From Fallopia convolvulus (Eukaryota; Streptophyta; Magnoliopsida; Caryophyllales; Polygonaceae): 64,000 bases of DNA. The stretch covers positions 42,571,906 through 42,635,905 of the forward strand of contig OZ024718.1 in assembly GCA_964016875.1 (NCBI GenBank), in the 5' to 3' direction. The translations under genes and the position numbers were made by a program. The notes below the pieces were generated by a model that did not search any database, was not told the DNA's origin, and saw nothing but the letters and a program-made list of their open reading frames with translations. Of this stretch, positions 22,088-33,161 are shown piece by piece; within the stretch, counting starts at the first letter, position 1; each line of letters opens with the position of its first letter.

Positions 22088-24308
22088 CCCTACTATGTAT
22101 ATAAAAGCAATAAGGTTTGGGGCCATTTCCTTGCGCCACCTCATCATTGTCCACATGTCGTTCTAAGAATGTGCCACATCGGATTTACCACATTTTATCA
22201 CCATATTAATCCATATATTTTATTTTCAATACACCATAAAAAATTATAATTTTTGGTTTGATAATATCGTAACAAAATTTAAAAGATAATTTTCCTTTTT
22301 TTATCAATAATATGCTTGAAAAATAAAAGAAAATATAATACCAAAATGGAGAAGATATTATCAAACAAAATTATAGAATATAAAATATAATATCTACGCA
22401 AACAAATTGAAATATTTGGTTTGATAATATCCTAAAAATCTAAAATATTATATATATATATATAACCAATAAGGTTTGGAGTCATTTCCTTGCACCACCT
22501 CATTATTGCACACATGTCGTTCCAAGAATGTGCCATGTCATATTTGCCACATGTCATCACCATATTAATCCATACATTTTTTTTCCAAAACACCATATAC
22601 AATAATCATATTACTTGAATAATATTTAAACATATCTTTTTAATTGATCCTAACAACTATTTTAGATAATCTACCAAAAAAGTCTCTCCTGCATAAATAG
22701 ACTAATAACGTTGTATAAATTAAAATTGGTACATAGAAATCATTTGCTAGCAGCTTTTATGATAAAAATACCAAGATTTTTAAACTATATCTTTTAATTA
22801 ATTATTCCATGATCAACTAGAAACAAATTTTCTTAAAATTAATTTAATACTTTTATTTGAGTTAAATTTTTTCATATAAATGATTATATTATTTCTAAAA
22901 GATATTTTTTTTCATATAAATAATTTAATACCTCAAAGATAATTTTTTTAATCCAATAATAATACATTTAAAAAATAAATAAAAATATAATACCAAATGG
23001 AGAAGATATTAATAAACTAAAATATAGAAGATAATATCTAAGGAAAAAATAAAAAAGATTTAAACATTTCTTTTCAATTGATTTCTACCAAAAAAAAGCC
23101 ACTCAGCATCATCCCTTTATTAAAATAATAGTTTTAAATAGTTAATTATACAAAAATTTTTTATCTCTAAGTAAACTTAAACATAAAATAATATTTGTAA
23201 GAATTTATCTCCAAATAAACATAAAGATAAAATAATATTAGTATATTTGACCAATATAGATAAAAATGACATTATATTTTTCAAAGATAAATTAAAAAAG
23301 ATAAGAAAAAATATGTACACGTGATCACATATATATCTTTGAAATAAAAATAGCCATATCTATCTATAACTATATGTTAAAGTTGTAACTTTTCTAGGCA
23401 CCACATTAATCTGGCCCCAATTTATATTTAAAAAAATTAATTTTATTATTATTTTCCAATTAAATTCCTTTCTATTTATTTATATGGAAAAAATAACAAA
23501 AATTATCTTATCTTTATCATTTTATGTATTTATAAAAAAATATTTATCTTAAATCAAATTTGATAAAAAAGTAAAAAAATTTAAATATCTATATAATTGC
23601 TTGCCTAAATTAAGTTTTTATAAAAAAAATATATTATCTTTTCCTTAATTTCATTTTTAGATTGTTTATGTAAATATAGAAGATTTTTTATCGTTAAAAA
23701 ATCTATATTTTTTTATCTTCTCTTATAAATAAATAATTTTTTTTATCTTCTCTTATTAATTATATTTTTAACTTTTTATTAAAAAATTTTAAAGAATTGA
23801 ATTTGATTATATTTTTCTATGAATTTACATTATTTTTGGATTTTTATTTATTTTTTTATATTTCCTTGATAAATATCATATTTATAATATACCTAAAAAT
23901 TGATGAGTCATAGTCGTGCATGACACGACGAGTACAACTAGTTCTTTTCTATTTTGATCCATAGAGATAGTTATTTTTGAAATTGGATGTTATATCTCAT
24001 TTGATGTTCTAATCTAATAGTTATCTCTTATATATATGATTTTTAATTAGTTTGATTTGGTTTTAGTTATTTGGTTGATATATTGTATTTTTTTCTTTTT
24101 TTAGGGTAAAGATTATGGGGCTAATTTGATATATATATTTTTAATTCCTGATTGTAATCTTTAGATAATTAGAGTTAAAAATATAATTAGATAATAATTT
24201 TTCTAATAAATGATTTTTTTGTTTTTATATTAAATTAAATTAAAATATTTTTTATTTAATAAATTATATATTAAATTCATATAGTCGTGACACAATGGGT
24301 ATAACTAA
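22085..24308 (+). mobile_element. Outer Helitron-like element, non-autonomous, split by an inner copy
   Basis: Proposed 5' end TCACCCTACTATGTATATAA after an A at 22084, resembling the TC-starting Helitron 5' terminus. Proposed 3' end is a degenerate GTCGTG...ACAC hairpin (from 24283) followed by CTAA at 24305-24308. No Rep/helicase coding is present, and the whole tract is AT-rich. The 5' boundary overlaps the last bases of the TRIM LTR, so it could be off by a few bases. Structure-based inference only. Confidence 0.45.
22439..23941 (+). mobile_element. Inner Helitron-like element, non-autonomous
   Basis: The 3' end is classical: a GTCGTG-CATGA-CACGAC hairpin (23913-23929), 8 bases, then CTAG at 23938-23941 followed by T. 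The 5' end is placed at TCTAAAATATTATATATATA preceded by A (22438). After it, 22465-22600 repeats 22104-22240 (AATAAGGTTTGG, TCATTTCCTTGC, CCACCTCAT, CACATGTCGTTC), as expected for two 5' regions of one family. No ORF is present. Confidence 0.5.
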
Positions 24309-24614
24309 GTATACTCTAATGTGCACCATGAAATCCTTTCGGATTTGTTATATGATTCGACAACCTGTAGACTATTAGTGCTCTTTTGTAAAAAGATTTG
24401 ACGTACCCACTGGTTTATCATTTTTATATTGTAAAGGTTTATATGTAATTATTTGTACATGTGATTAGTACACGTGTAGCATACTTGGGGTATTGGTCGG
24501 CATGTATAACAAGGTCTCAAAAATTATTTGAACCTCACGAATATAATGTCTAATATATTATTTTTTATGTAATATCATGAATCTTAATTTTTATAAAGTA
24601 AAGTAAAGTTTGTT

Positions 24615-25513
24615 GAGGGTGTTCTCGCATGAAAAACTGAGACAAGAATTGTCTAATATAAAAATTTATGGGTTACTTCACTCATTGTCATATAGTTTTT
24701 GGTTGGAATATTATTGGGCTTGCATATCAGATCTGTTATCGCACGACCCTTAAATTATCGACTCATCGGACTGGGTTTGGGTGTGGGTTTATTTCCTAAA
24801 GTCTTCTTCGAGCTTGCCGGCTTCATGAGCCCGTTCAGGCAGTCCGCCCAATAAAGTGGCGGTCCATGAGCCTTGACGGATTTGTTCGGACTTATCGGCC
24901 TTATGATCATATTCAAGCAGCCCGCCCTATACAGTAGCTACCGATCCAATTGTGACGGTTCGCTAAGCCTTGAGGGATTTGTTTCCAAGTGTCAACTGGC
25001 CTAGGCAGTTGTACTTGAGGGGGCTTGTCGAAAGTTATCCCACATCGGAAATTGGGAACTACAATTGCCTAGTATATAAGCTTATGAGTTACTCCACTCA
25101 TTTCCATATGGTTTTAGGTTGGAACCTCATTGGGCTTGTATGCTAGACCCGTTACCGCATGACCCCCAAATTATCGGCCCACCAGACTTTATCATGGTAT
25201 TAGAGCCTGTTCGGTCTAGGTCCCGACTCTTGGTCTATATGGGTTGGCCAGCCTAAAGGCATGATGTCAAGTTGCAACTGACATATGACGGGGCCAAGCA
25301 GTTGCACTTGAGGGGGCGTCTGAAGATAAAGACTTTCCCACATCGAGAATTTGAAAATGATGAATGCCTAGCATATATACCCTTGGGTTACTCCTATTGC
25401 CAATTGGTTTTAGGATGGAGCCCAATGGGTTTATGTGCTAGGCTCAAAACGCGCTTATGCGCACGTACGAACGTGTGAACCTCCATGTTATATTACCCCA
25501 CCAGAATTTATCA
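24615..25513 (+). mobile_element. Tandem TRIM array with three LTRs
   Basis: Three LTR-like blocks: 24615 to about 24780, 25026-25194 and about 25318-25513. The last two flank a PBS-like TGGTATTAGAGC (25195-25206) and an internal part homologous to that of the TRIM at 21553 (shared TCCCGA-CT-TTGGT, CAGCCTAAAGGCA, GGGGCCA). A polypurine-like ACTTGAGGGGGC precedes the second and third blocks (about 25014 and 25307). The pattern is LTR-internal-LTR-internal-LTR. Blocks one and two are alike; block three is closer to the LTRs of the 21553 element. Non-coding. Confidence 0.7.
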
Positions 25514-27659
25514 AAGTTGATAGTCTAGTTGGTTCAAAAGCAAGGGATGAATACTAAATGGGAAAAACCATGGAAGGATGTTATTAAAATTAATATTGAT
25601 AGATTATAAAAAAATTGGGATGGTTACAACAAGATATGTCATGAAAAATCACTTAGGGGATGTAATTCACCTCGACACATACATGAATAAAAATTGAAAT
25701 GTACTAAAAATTGATGCGATTGACCTATACTTTGGTGTCAAAGAAGCCTGGAATAGAAGCTTCACGAAAACCAAAATTGAAGGCGACGATATTACTGTAG
25801 TAAAGGCCATTTTAGGAGATAGATTGATCGTGTCCTAGGCCGTTTTAGGAGATAGATTTATCATGTCCTTGGCCGATCAAAATGACTATCACTAATTCTC
25901 GAATGAGTCTATAATTGATTGAGGATGTTAAAATTAAATTATGCCACGCAATTGTAATATAGTCGCTGATACAGTGGTTAAACTTTGGCATTTTTCCTCT
26001 TGCGATCAAATTAGGCTAAACCTAGAGCTACATTCTCTCATCCAAAAGGATGCAATAAGATGAAACGTGTTTTCTAATCTTTACCTTTTTTTTTGAAAAA
26101 GCAAGAGATGAATGCATTGATTTTATGGTTGAATTTCATGATGTTTTTTCTAAATTTAATCTCTTTTACTTGCACTAAATTTTTTTAAGACAAGATTATT
26201 ATTTTAATACAAATTTTAAGGAATAATATTGTTTAAAAATGCATCCTATTTATATATTATAATTTTAACTTGACAAGTAATTTAAAATAGATATTATCAT
26301 ATATAATATGAATTATAAAACTTTTAATTATACAAAAAATTTAGGTTTAAATTATTTTTTATTTTTTGCTACAATATGTATTAATTTTGTAGAATATATA
26401 ATGAAAGTACTAGAAGTTTTACTAAGTTTTGACAATTAAAGCTTCATTTTTAACAAAAAAAAGGTAGGGCCTCAATTTATTATTTTAAACAGGGCCTTCC
26501 TAATTCATTGGACAACCTTGAGACTTGGTTAAGGTAAAATGAAATTGTATGGTGAAACAAGGGTCATAAAATGGGATGTTGAATTACCCAATTCGCAAAT
26601 GGGCCGGGTTATTAATGGGTCAGGTTATTAGTGGGGGAGTCATTCCACTACCCAATTCGCAAATGAAAACGCTCCACTCTTTAACCATCCTTCGATCACT
26701 AGCTCGTGGGTTCTTCATGTGACCTGTTCTCTACAAAAATGCTATATTTTCCATTTTCTATTTTTATAAAGGAATATGTAACGCTAATAGATATGAAAAG
26801 TCTGATTAAGATATGTTAATTTTTCTTCTAAAATCGATCTCACTCCTATTTTTAATATTTCGTGAATTTCCCACTATTTTATAAATTGCACTATACACCC
26901 TCATTTATAACCATGGATCGATTTCACTATATCTAACACTTATGATCTATTTTCTCGTTTCTCCTTAAATTAGATCCGTTTCTCCTGAACGTGCCTATAT
27001 ATATGTGCACAGAAGCAAGTATGATGTTCTGATTGACGATTTGAATACAAAAGCATATATAATGCACATGAAACGATTCACCACCGTTCCATGTATGATT
27101 ATTTTTGTAACTAAAATGGTAGAATAAAGCACAAAATTCAAGATATAAATATGGAGTAATTTAAAACAAAATTGAAGGAAGCCGTAGAAAGGGTAGGGAG
27201 AGGGGACCCAGCTAGTGTAGTGACATATACTTGAAACATATTGAAATAAGCGGCTCCATCTGCTCCTCAAACAGTGGCCAACTTAAACATACCACCCAGC
27301 CAACCCCATTAACACATTTTATCTTCGATCATCTCCTGACTCCTACCAACACATACTTCTCCAATATTCGATCTGATTAGACCCATTTCTTTTCACAGCT
27401 AGCTAATAATTACTTGAAACTGGCCCTAGAAGACTCTAACATACACATATTATTTTAATATACATTGCCATTGCCAGATATATGTATAATTGTATATAGT
27501 ATAAATTGTTAATCTGTAACTATATATGAGGTCGAGTGGCCCATAGTATTTATGCAGGTGTAAGAAGGGGACAAGATATGTGTACATAGCCGCGGAACGT
27601 GCGAAATGAAGGCCGGCCAACCTAACAGTGCCTGCCTACTTGCTTCACAACACCCATAT
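25514..27659. other. AT-rich intergenic sequence, no gene seen
   Basis: No frame with a recognisable domain, and no transposon terminus could be supported. One 91-codon minus frame (27270-26995) looks random. Confidence 0.6.
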
Positions 27660-27786
27660 TGTGAGACGTCAATTGTGAAAGTCCCCTTGGGGGATTCTCC
27701 ATTCATTAGATATCATTATATACACATGTACAAAAGGGTGGCTTATGGGCCAATACATGGCCCATTACAAAATATATGCTAGTACA
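27660..27786 (-). repeat. 3' LTR of the short-LTR Copia element
   Basis: 127 bp, TGTGAGACGTC...GCTAGTACA on the plus strand, so TG...CA on the element strand. The pol stop codon (27779-27781) lies inside it. Confidence 0.88.
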
Positions 27787-28120
27787 CTCTCGCAGTCGAA
27801 ACAGGAGGTGAACGAATCGTAAGACTGTCTCTAAAATCAAGAAACAATTGCGTAGACAACCCTTTTGTAAAAATATCTGCATATTGAAACTTAGACGGTA
27901 CATGGAGAATCCTAATGTGACCCAAAGCAACTTGTTCTCGAACAAAGTGGATGTCAATCTCAATGTGTTTCGTACGTTGATGTTGTATTGGATTATTGGC
28001 CAAGTAGGTGGCGGAAATATTATCCGTATACACCAAGGAAGCCCGAGATAGAGGACAATGAAGCTCGAGAAGGAGATTGCGTAGCCAACAACACTCAGCG
28101 ACCACATTTGCAACACCTCT
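27779..28120 (-). pseudogene. Copia RNase H domain, frameshifted from RT
   Basis: A 108-codon open tract (28105-27779) reads AECCWLRNLLLELHCPL, YTDNISATYLANNP, RTKHIEIDIHFVREQV and ADIFTKGL, the standard Copia RNase H ending. It is in a different frame from the RT tract upstream; a frameshift at about 28120 lies in the S-x-AEAEY block. Its TAG stop uses bases of the LTR. Confidence 0.9.
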
Positions 28121-29412
28121 GTATTCGGCCTCAACACTGTTACTACGGATTGGCGCTTGGCTGACCAGGATACAAGTGTGTCATTAAGGAACGCACAGTA
28201 GCCAGAAGTGGATCGACGAGTGTCCGGCCAGCCAGCCCAATCAGCATCAGTGTAGGCGACTAACGATGATCGATCAGCACCAGAAATGGTAATACCAAGG
28301 AAGATGGTGCCATGAACATACCTAATAATGCGCTCGAAGGCCGCAAAATGTCGCTCCTGGGGATCATGCATAAACAAACAAATCTGTTGAACATCATAGG
28401 AGATATCTGGTCGTGTAAAAGTGAGATATTGAAGAGCTCCGGCCAAGCTGCGATATAGAGTGGGGTCGGACACAGGAGGCTCGACGTCAGCGCTAAGCTT
28501 AGTGCCGAGATCCATAGGAGTGGCAGCAACATTACAGTTGGCCATGGACGGGCGATCAACAATCTCAGTACCATATTTCTCCTGTGAGAGAAACAATCCA
28601 GAAGAAATGCGTGTAGCAGAAATGCCCAAAAAATATGATAGTGGTCCCAAATCCGACATGGCAAATTCTGTACTAAGAAGCCGAATAATCTCATAACGCA
28701 GAGCATCAGATGAAGTCGTCAGTATAATGTCATCAACATATAGTAGTAAATAGGCCATAGAATTACCCCTCGTATAAATGAAAAGAGAAGTATCACTCTT
28801 ACTGCTGCAGAAACCAAGCTTGAGAAGATAAGATGCAAAGCGCTGGTACCAGGCCCTAGGAGCCTGTTTTAAACCGTATAAGGACGTCTTCAAAAGGCAA
28901 ACGTGTTTGGGCCGTGCTGGATCGACAAAGCCAGGCGGGTAAAACATGTAAACCGTTTCCTGTAGAGAGCCATGCAGAAATGCATTCTTGACATCAAGCT
29001 GATGTATAGGCCAAGCCTTAGAGACAGCCAGATGCAAAACAGTGCGAATAGTTGTCGGTTTCACGACCGAACTGAAAGTCTCATCACAATCAATACCAAC
29101 CTCCTAAGAGCGGCCATTAGCAACCAACCTAGCCTTATATCGCTCAAGAGAACCATCGGAGCGAAACTTATGTCGGAACAGCCACATGCATCGTACAACA
29201 TTAGCTGTAGGCGACCGAGGAACTAAAACCCAGGTTCCATTACTCAAAAGAGCACGATATTCATCCTGCATGGCAGAGGACCAATTCGGGTCTAATAAGG
29301 CTTTTTTGTGGGAGGTAAGGATGGGAGAGAGGCTGTTATTTTTAGTGGTGATGGTATTAAGGTCAAGAATACGACGCGGTTTGAATATGCCTGCCCGAGC
29401 ACGGGTGGTCAT
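28121..29412 (-). pseudogene. Copia reverse transcriptase
   Basis: RT core. The upstream part (29412-29104) has WSSAMQDEYRALLSNGTW and FRHKFRSDGSLERYKARLVA, ending at a TAG (29104-29106) in the block that normally reads G-R-S-Q-E-V-G-I-D. The long tract from 29064 carries QLDVKNAFLHG, SLYGLKQAPRAWYQ, the intact YVDD active site followed by IILT, and LGPLSYFLGI, then the start of RNase H (LVAYTDADWAG). Beyond about 28120 that tract is out of frame and its last 100 or so codons are meaningless. Confidence 0.92.
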
Positions 29413-29436
29413 AGGATTAGTTGGGGGAGCCGGTTG

Positions 29437-30727
29437 TTAAGTTTGAGGGGCAATAGAAGGTGGTGTAACAACAATTGGTGTTTCGGCCATTGCAGGGGTA
29501 CCCGCGGGCGCGTGAGGCGAGGCCGCGGGTGCGGTTAAATGGCTTGGTGATCCTGTGGGGAAAACCGCGGGTGCGGGTGGGGTACCCACGGGTGCGGGGA
29601 AAGTGACAGAAGTCACTGGTGTGGAAATCGCGGGTGCAGGTCGGGTACCTGCGGGTGCGGGAAAATTGGCAGAGTGTACGGCAGGGGAAACCGCGGGTGC
29701 GGGTGGGGTAGCAACGGGTGCTGTCTGAGATGAAGTTGCCGACGAGCTCAAAAATGGTTGAGTGAACAGAGGAGATACTGAGTCCTCGGACTGAAAGGAG
29801 TCATAGACATTAGAAGGGGAAGGAGTTGGTTTGGCAAATGGAAAGACTTTTTCATCAAATGTGACATGTCGGGAAAGAATGATTTTGTGAGATTGGAGGT
29901 CCATGCAAATGTAACCTCTATGATCTTTAGGATAGCCTAGAAAGACACATGGAGAAGATCGAGGTTGTAATTTGTGAGCGGAAGTGGCGGAAAGATTTGG
30001 AAAGCAAAGACAACCAAATACTCGAAGATGACTGTATGTCGGGGTAGTGTTGTACAGAATTTGAGTTGGACTTTTGTTGTGAATGGAAGACGATGGAAGG
30101 ATATTAATGAGATAAACAACTGTGTCTAATGCAAAATGCCAAAAACGAGGTGGGAGAGATGAGTGAAGAAGCATTATCCTGAGCATATTGTTTATAGTGC
30201 GAATCATGCGCTCAGATTTTCCGTTTTAAGATGATGTGTGTGGACAAGAGAACCTAAAATTGATCCCATTTTGGTGAAAGAAGGACTGAAATTGATGATT
30301 GTTGAATTCTCTACTGTTATCACACTGAAAAGATTTGATAGCACACCGAAACTAAGTTTAAACGAATTTATGGAAACGCACAAATAGGTCGAAAACCTGT
30401 GACTTATATTTGATCGGAAAAACCCAAAGAAAGTGTACGTGTAAAATCATCCAAGAATAAAAGGTAATATTTATACCCTTCGGAGCTAACAATAGGTGAT
30501 GTCCACAAATCACTATGAATAATATCAAACGGAAATAAAGTGCAAGTTTGAGAAGAAACAAAAGGCAATCTAACATGTTTTCCTAGTTGACAAGAAGAAC
30601 AAATGGAAGACGAAGTCTCCTTATTGGCTCGAAGTGGCAGCGAACGACGCAATTGATTGAAGATAGGATGTCCGGGATGACCAAGGTGGTCATGCCAAGG
30701 GACGGACGACACGGCAAACAACGACAC
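29437..30727 (-). pseudogene. Copia GAG-pre-integrase and integrase
   Basis: The part 30727-30404 has the zinc-binding module (WHDHLGHPGHPIF ... CSSCQLGKH) and the first catalytic Asp in DIIHSDLW. A frameshift near 30360 leads into CDNSREFNN, with the second Asp, then a TAA at 30226-30228 just before NGKSERMIRT, which holds the catalytic Glu (30211-30213). The 256-codon tract 30207-29437 continues with the C-terminal half (FWHFALDTVVYLIN, FGCLCFPNL, CVFLGYPKDHRGY) and ends in a Pro/Ala-rich tail with a 63-bp repeat. Confidence 0.9.
29565..29715 (-). repeat. 63-bp coding tandem repeat in the integrase tail
   Basis: The phrase CGCGGGTGC(G/A)GGT(G/C)GGGTA recurs at 29565, 29628 and 29691, a period of exactly 63 bp (21 codons), with lesser echoes upstream near 29522. 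On the element strand it encodes Pro/Ala-rich units ending APA or PAPAGT. It lies in the variable linker between integrase and RT. Confidence 0.85.
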
Positions 30728-30805
30728 TAACGAAGGGGCAGACGAAAGGGTAGTGACAGGGTAGAGCTCGCCAGAACTGTTACATCTCAGACGATTTGTT
30801 CCCGT

Positions 30806-31546
30806 TTAAAGATCCTTCACAGAAAAACCATAAGGGTCAAATTCAACAGAAACATTATTATCTCGGGTAAACTGTCTAACAAAGACGAGATTTTTGATAA
30901 TATTGGGAGTTATAAGGACATTTTGGAGGTATAATGGACGGTTTGTGGTGGGTATTGTGGCGTTTCCGAGACCCGAAATTGGTATTCTCTTGCCATTTCC
31001 GACTATTACCGAATCTAATGAACTCTTAGAAGTAATAGAAGAGAGTATACCTGGATTGTTGGCCATATTAGATGAGGCACCAGTGTCCATGTACCATGAA
31101 TTATCCGGGGGGTACAAAGTCATGGTGTTGAACGAATTTGCGAGGTCCGTGGGAGCCGTATATCCATAGCTAGAGTCGGAATACATAACATTAGCCTGTT
31201 GATGCTGTTGGCGAGGTGTGGAGCCGAGAACACCTGCCCCCGGATTGTTGGGGTAGGGACAAGGGGGCTGGTTCCATACATATGCGGGCCATTGCTGCTG
31301 AGTTTGAGTCGAAAACGGAACCCAACCGAAAGGAGCACGTTGAAATTGCAACTGTTGCTGCGGCTGATTGCCGCGACCGCGCCCGCGGCCACATCCCCCG
31401 TGACCGCGGCCACGTCCCCCACGCCCACCGGTTTGCTGACTGGCCGATTGATCAGTTAGGACGTGGGGCTGCGATGCAACGTGGTCCGAACTCGGTGTTG
31501 AACTCTTGTCCAAAGTAATAGTGAGGGCCTTAGTGTCGGCTTCCAT
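30806..31546 (-). pseudogene. Copia gag C-terminus and aspartic protease
   Basis: A 246-codon open tract. It starts with a Gly/Arg-rich stretch (GGRGGRGRGHGG near residue 40), a Gln/Pro-rich linker with PPCPYPNNP, and then the protease: SWYMDTGASSNMA near residue 150 with the DTG active site intact, followed by LQNVLITPNIIKNLVFVRQF. No CCHC zinc knuckle is visible; the Gly/Arg region probably substitutes for RNA binding. It ends at a TAA (30806-30808) but the frame continues into the pre-integrase region, so this is a premature stop. Confidence 0.9.
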
Positions 31547-32302
31547 TTACTTCTGCTGAGCTCACCGAGTCTCCTCCAACAGAACCATGGATCGATCCTT
31601 GGAAAAATCCGGAAGAGGGTGAGTTTGCTAAATAAAGCTCGCGACGGTGTCGAATTCAGGAGTTAAACCAGCAATCAGTTGAATTACTAGTTGATGATCA
31701 GAAACCGGTGCGTCTACATTAGCAAGTTGATCAGAGAGGTCTTTAAGTTGCTGACAATATGCCGAGACCGAGTTGAATTTGTCTAAGCAACACCGTGAGA
31801 ATTCATGTTGAAGATAAACAGCCCGAGATACCTTATTGTCATGAAAGATGTCCTTCAATTTGTTCCAGGCGGATAAAGCAGTGGAATTGTTATCCAGAAT
31901 TTTGAGCAAGAGATCCAGAGAAATTGTTGCGTAGATCCATTGCAAGATTATGGCGTCAAGTTGATCCCATAAGTTGTCATCGACATCATCAGGTCGAGCA
32001 ATAGTGCTATCAATATGATCAAGGACTCGGTGTGCCCTAGCAGCGACACGAAACAGTGGGGCCCAAGAATTGTATTTCGTGTTGAAAACATCAAGAACAA
32101 TAGGAATCAGATTCTTGACGTTTGAGATGGCGAGAGCCAAGTGAAAACCGGTCTTGGACGCGCCGGTTGCCGTGCCCGACGATGAGGCAAGTGTTTGAAC
32201 CGCACCGGGCGTGACAACGCCGACATTATCAGTGGCGGCCTTGATGGCACCGTCATCGACGGGCTCCTTCTGCTGAATCTCGGGGAGATCGTCGTCAGCC
32301 AT
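31547..32302 (-). pseudogene. Copia gag N-terminal part (UBN2/gag-polypeptide type)
   Basis: A 224-codon tract (32302-31628) beginning MADDDLPEIQQ, with the gag core NTKYNSWAPLFRVAARAHRV, WDQLDAIILQWIYATIS, AWNKLKDIFHDNK and YCQQLKDLSDQL. It ends at TAG (31628-31630). The same frame then runs on through TGA (31562-31564) and TAA (31547-31549) into the next tract, so gag and pol were one ORF interrupted by later stops. The ATG at 32302 sits about 180 bp after the PBS, as expected. Confidence 0.9.
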
Positions 32303-32484
32303 TGAGAACAGATTAGGGCAAAGAGAGAAATTAGGAAGATGACGCCTAGGGGAGCGGCGGAATAGGCGGGCAGCGCAGGCTCTCTAGGAATCGGCGGTAG
32401 GAGAAGGCGAGGGAGAAGTGCGGCGGCACCGAGAGACGACCGGCGACGCAGGGAGGGGGGTGGGCTAGGGTTAGGTCAAAGACG

Positions 32485-32496
32485 CTCGTGATACCA
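32485..32496 (-). other. Primer-binding site of the short-LTR Copia
   Basis: On the element strand TGGTATCACGAG directly follows the LTR end CTCACA. It matches the initiator Met-tRNA PBS TGGTATCAGAG with one inserted C. Confidence 0.8.
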
Positions 32497-32622
32497 TGTG
32501 AGACGTCAATTGTGAAAGTCCCCTTGAGGGATTCTCCATTCATTAGATATCATTATATATACATGTACAAAAGGGTGGCTTATGGGCCAATACAGGGCCG
32601 TTACAAAATATATGCTAGTACT
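32497..32622 (-). repeat. 5' LTR of the short-LTR Copia element
   Basis: 126 bp matching 27660-27786 with about six differences. Its outer base is T (GCTAGTACT) where the partner has A (GCTAGTACA), so the terminal TG on the element strand has been lost. Confidence 0.85.
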
Positions 32623-33161
32623 TATAATTACTTATCCACTTAAATGACTTAATTAATATAATTAAAAAAAATACAAGTGTATGTATATATATACACTACA
32701 TACGTACATATATATAAAACCATTTATTATATGAATGCATGGTTAGAAATATCTCTGCAGGACATAGCACCAAATTAATTGAAGGGTATCAGATATAACA
32801 ATTCCCCATGGTATACATACAGTACGTATATTAGTATTAAAACTTAATATTATATCAAGTAATGAGATTATTGCGGCAGAGATATATGTGTGATGGAAAA
32901 CATCTCAAAGAAATGTGATTTGAATAAACAATTGAAAATAGGAAGTACAAGGGAAAGAGCCACGTCTCGTGTTTATTAATCAGATCGATCAGACCGACGG
33001 GGTGTGCAAGTGTAACAAGTTTAATGGCGTGCTTGGACAATCAATTCAATTCAATTCCCTAAAATAAATCCAAAAGATGGATCCAACCACCACCAGATTA
33101 GTAGATTACCAGAGGAGAGGAGCACGCGACTATTGCCAGGCGGTCAGTGCCACTTACTCGC
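32623..33161. other. AT-rich spacer, no gene seen
   Basis: Separates the short-LTR Copia from the next element. Contains (TA)-rich runs near 32680 and 32710 and nothing recognisable as coding. Confidence 0.5.

Larger units (their letters stand above)
27660..32622 (-). mobile_element. Ty1/Copia element with very short LTRs (Ale/Retrofit-like)
   Basis: A 4.96-kb element on the minus strand: LTRs of about 126 bp, Met-tRNA-type PBS, gag, protease, integrase, RT and RNase H, in Copia order (integrase before RT). Small size, short LTRs and a gag rich in Gly/Arg fit the Ale/Retrofit lineage; that placement is inference. The LTRs agree at roughly 95% by eye. The frame is broken by seven in-frame stops and two frameshifts (about 30360 and 28120). 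Flanking bases do not give a clean 5-bp duplication. Confidence 0.92.

Noticed and set aside
21553..25513. Cassandra-type element with 5S rRNA promoter
   Set aside because: The LTRs contain no 5S rRNA-like sequence; generic TRIM fits better.
27706..28121. Last 100 codons of the long Copia RT frame as a novel C-terminal domain
   Set aside because: They are out of frame after a frameshift; the true RNase H reads in the overlapping frame 28105-27779.
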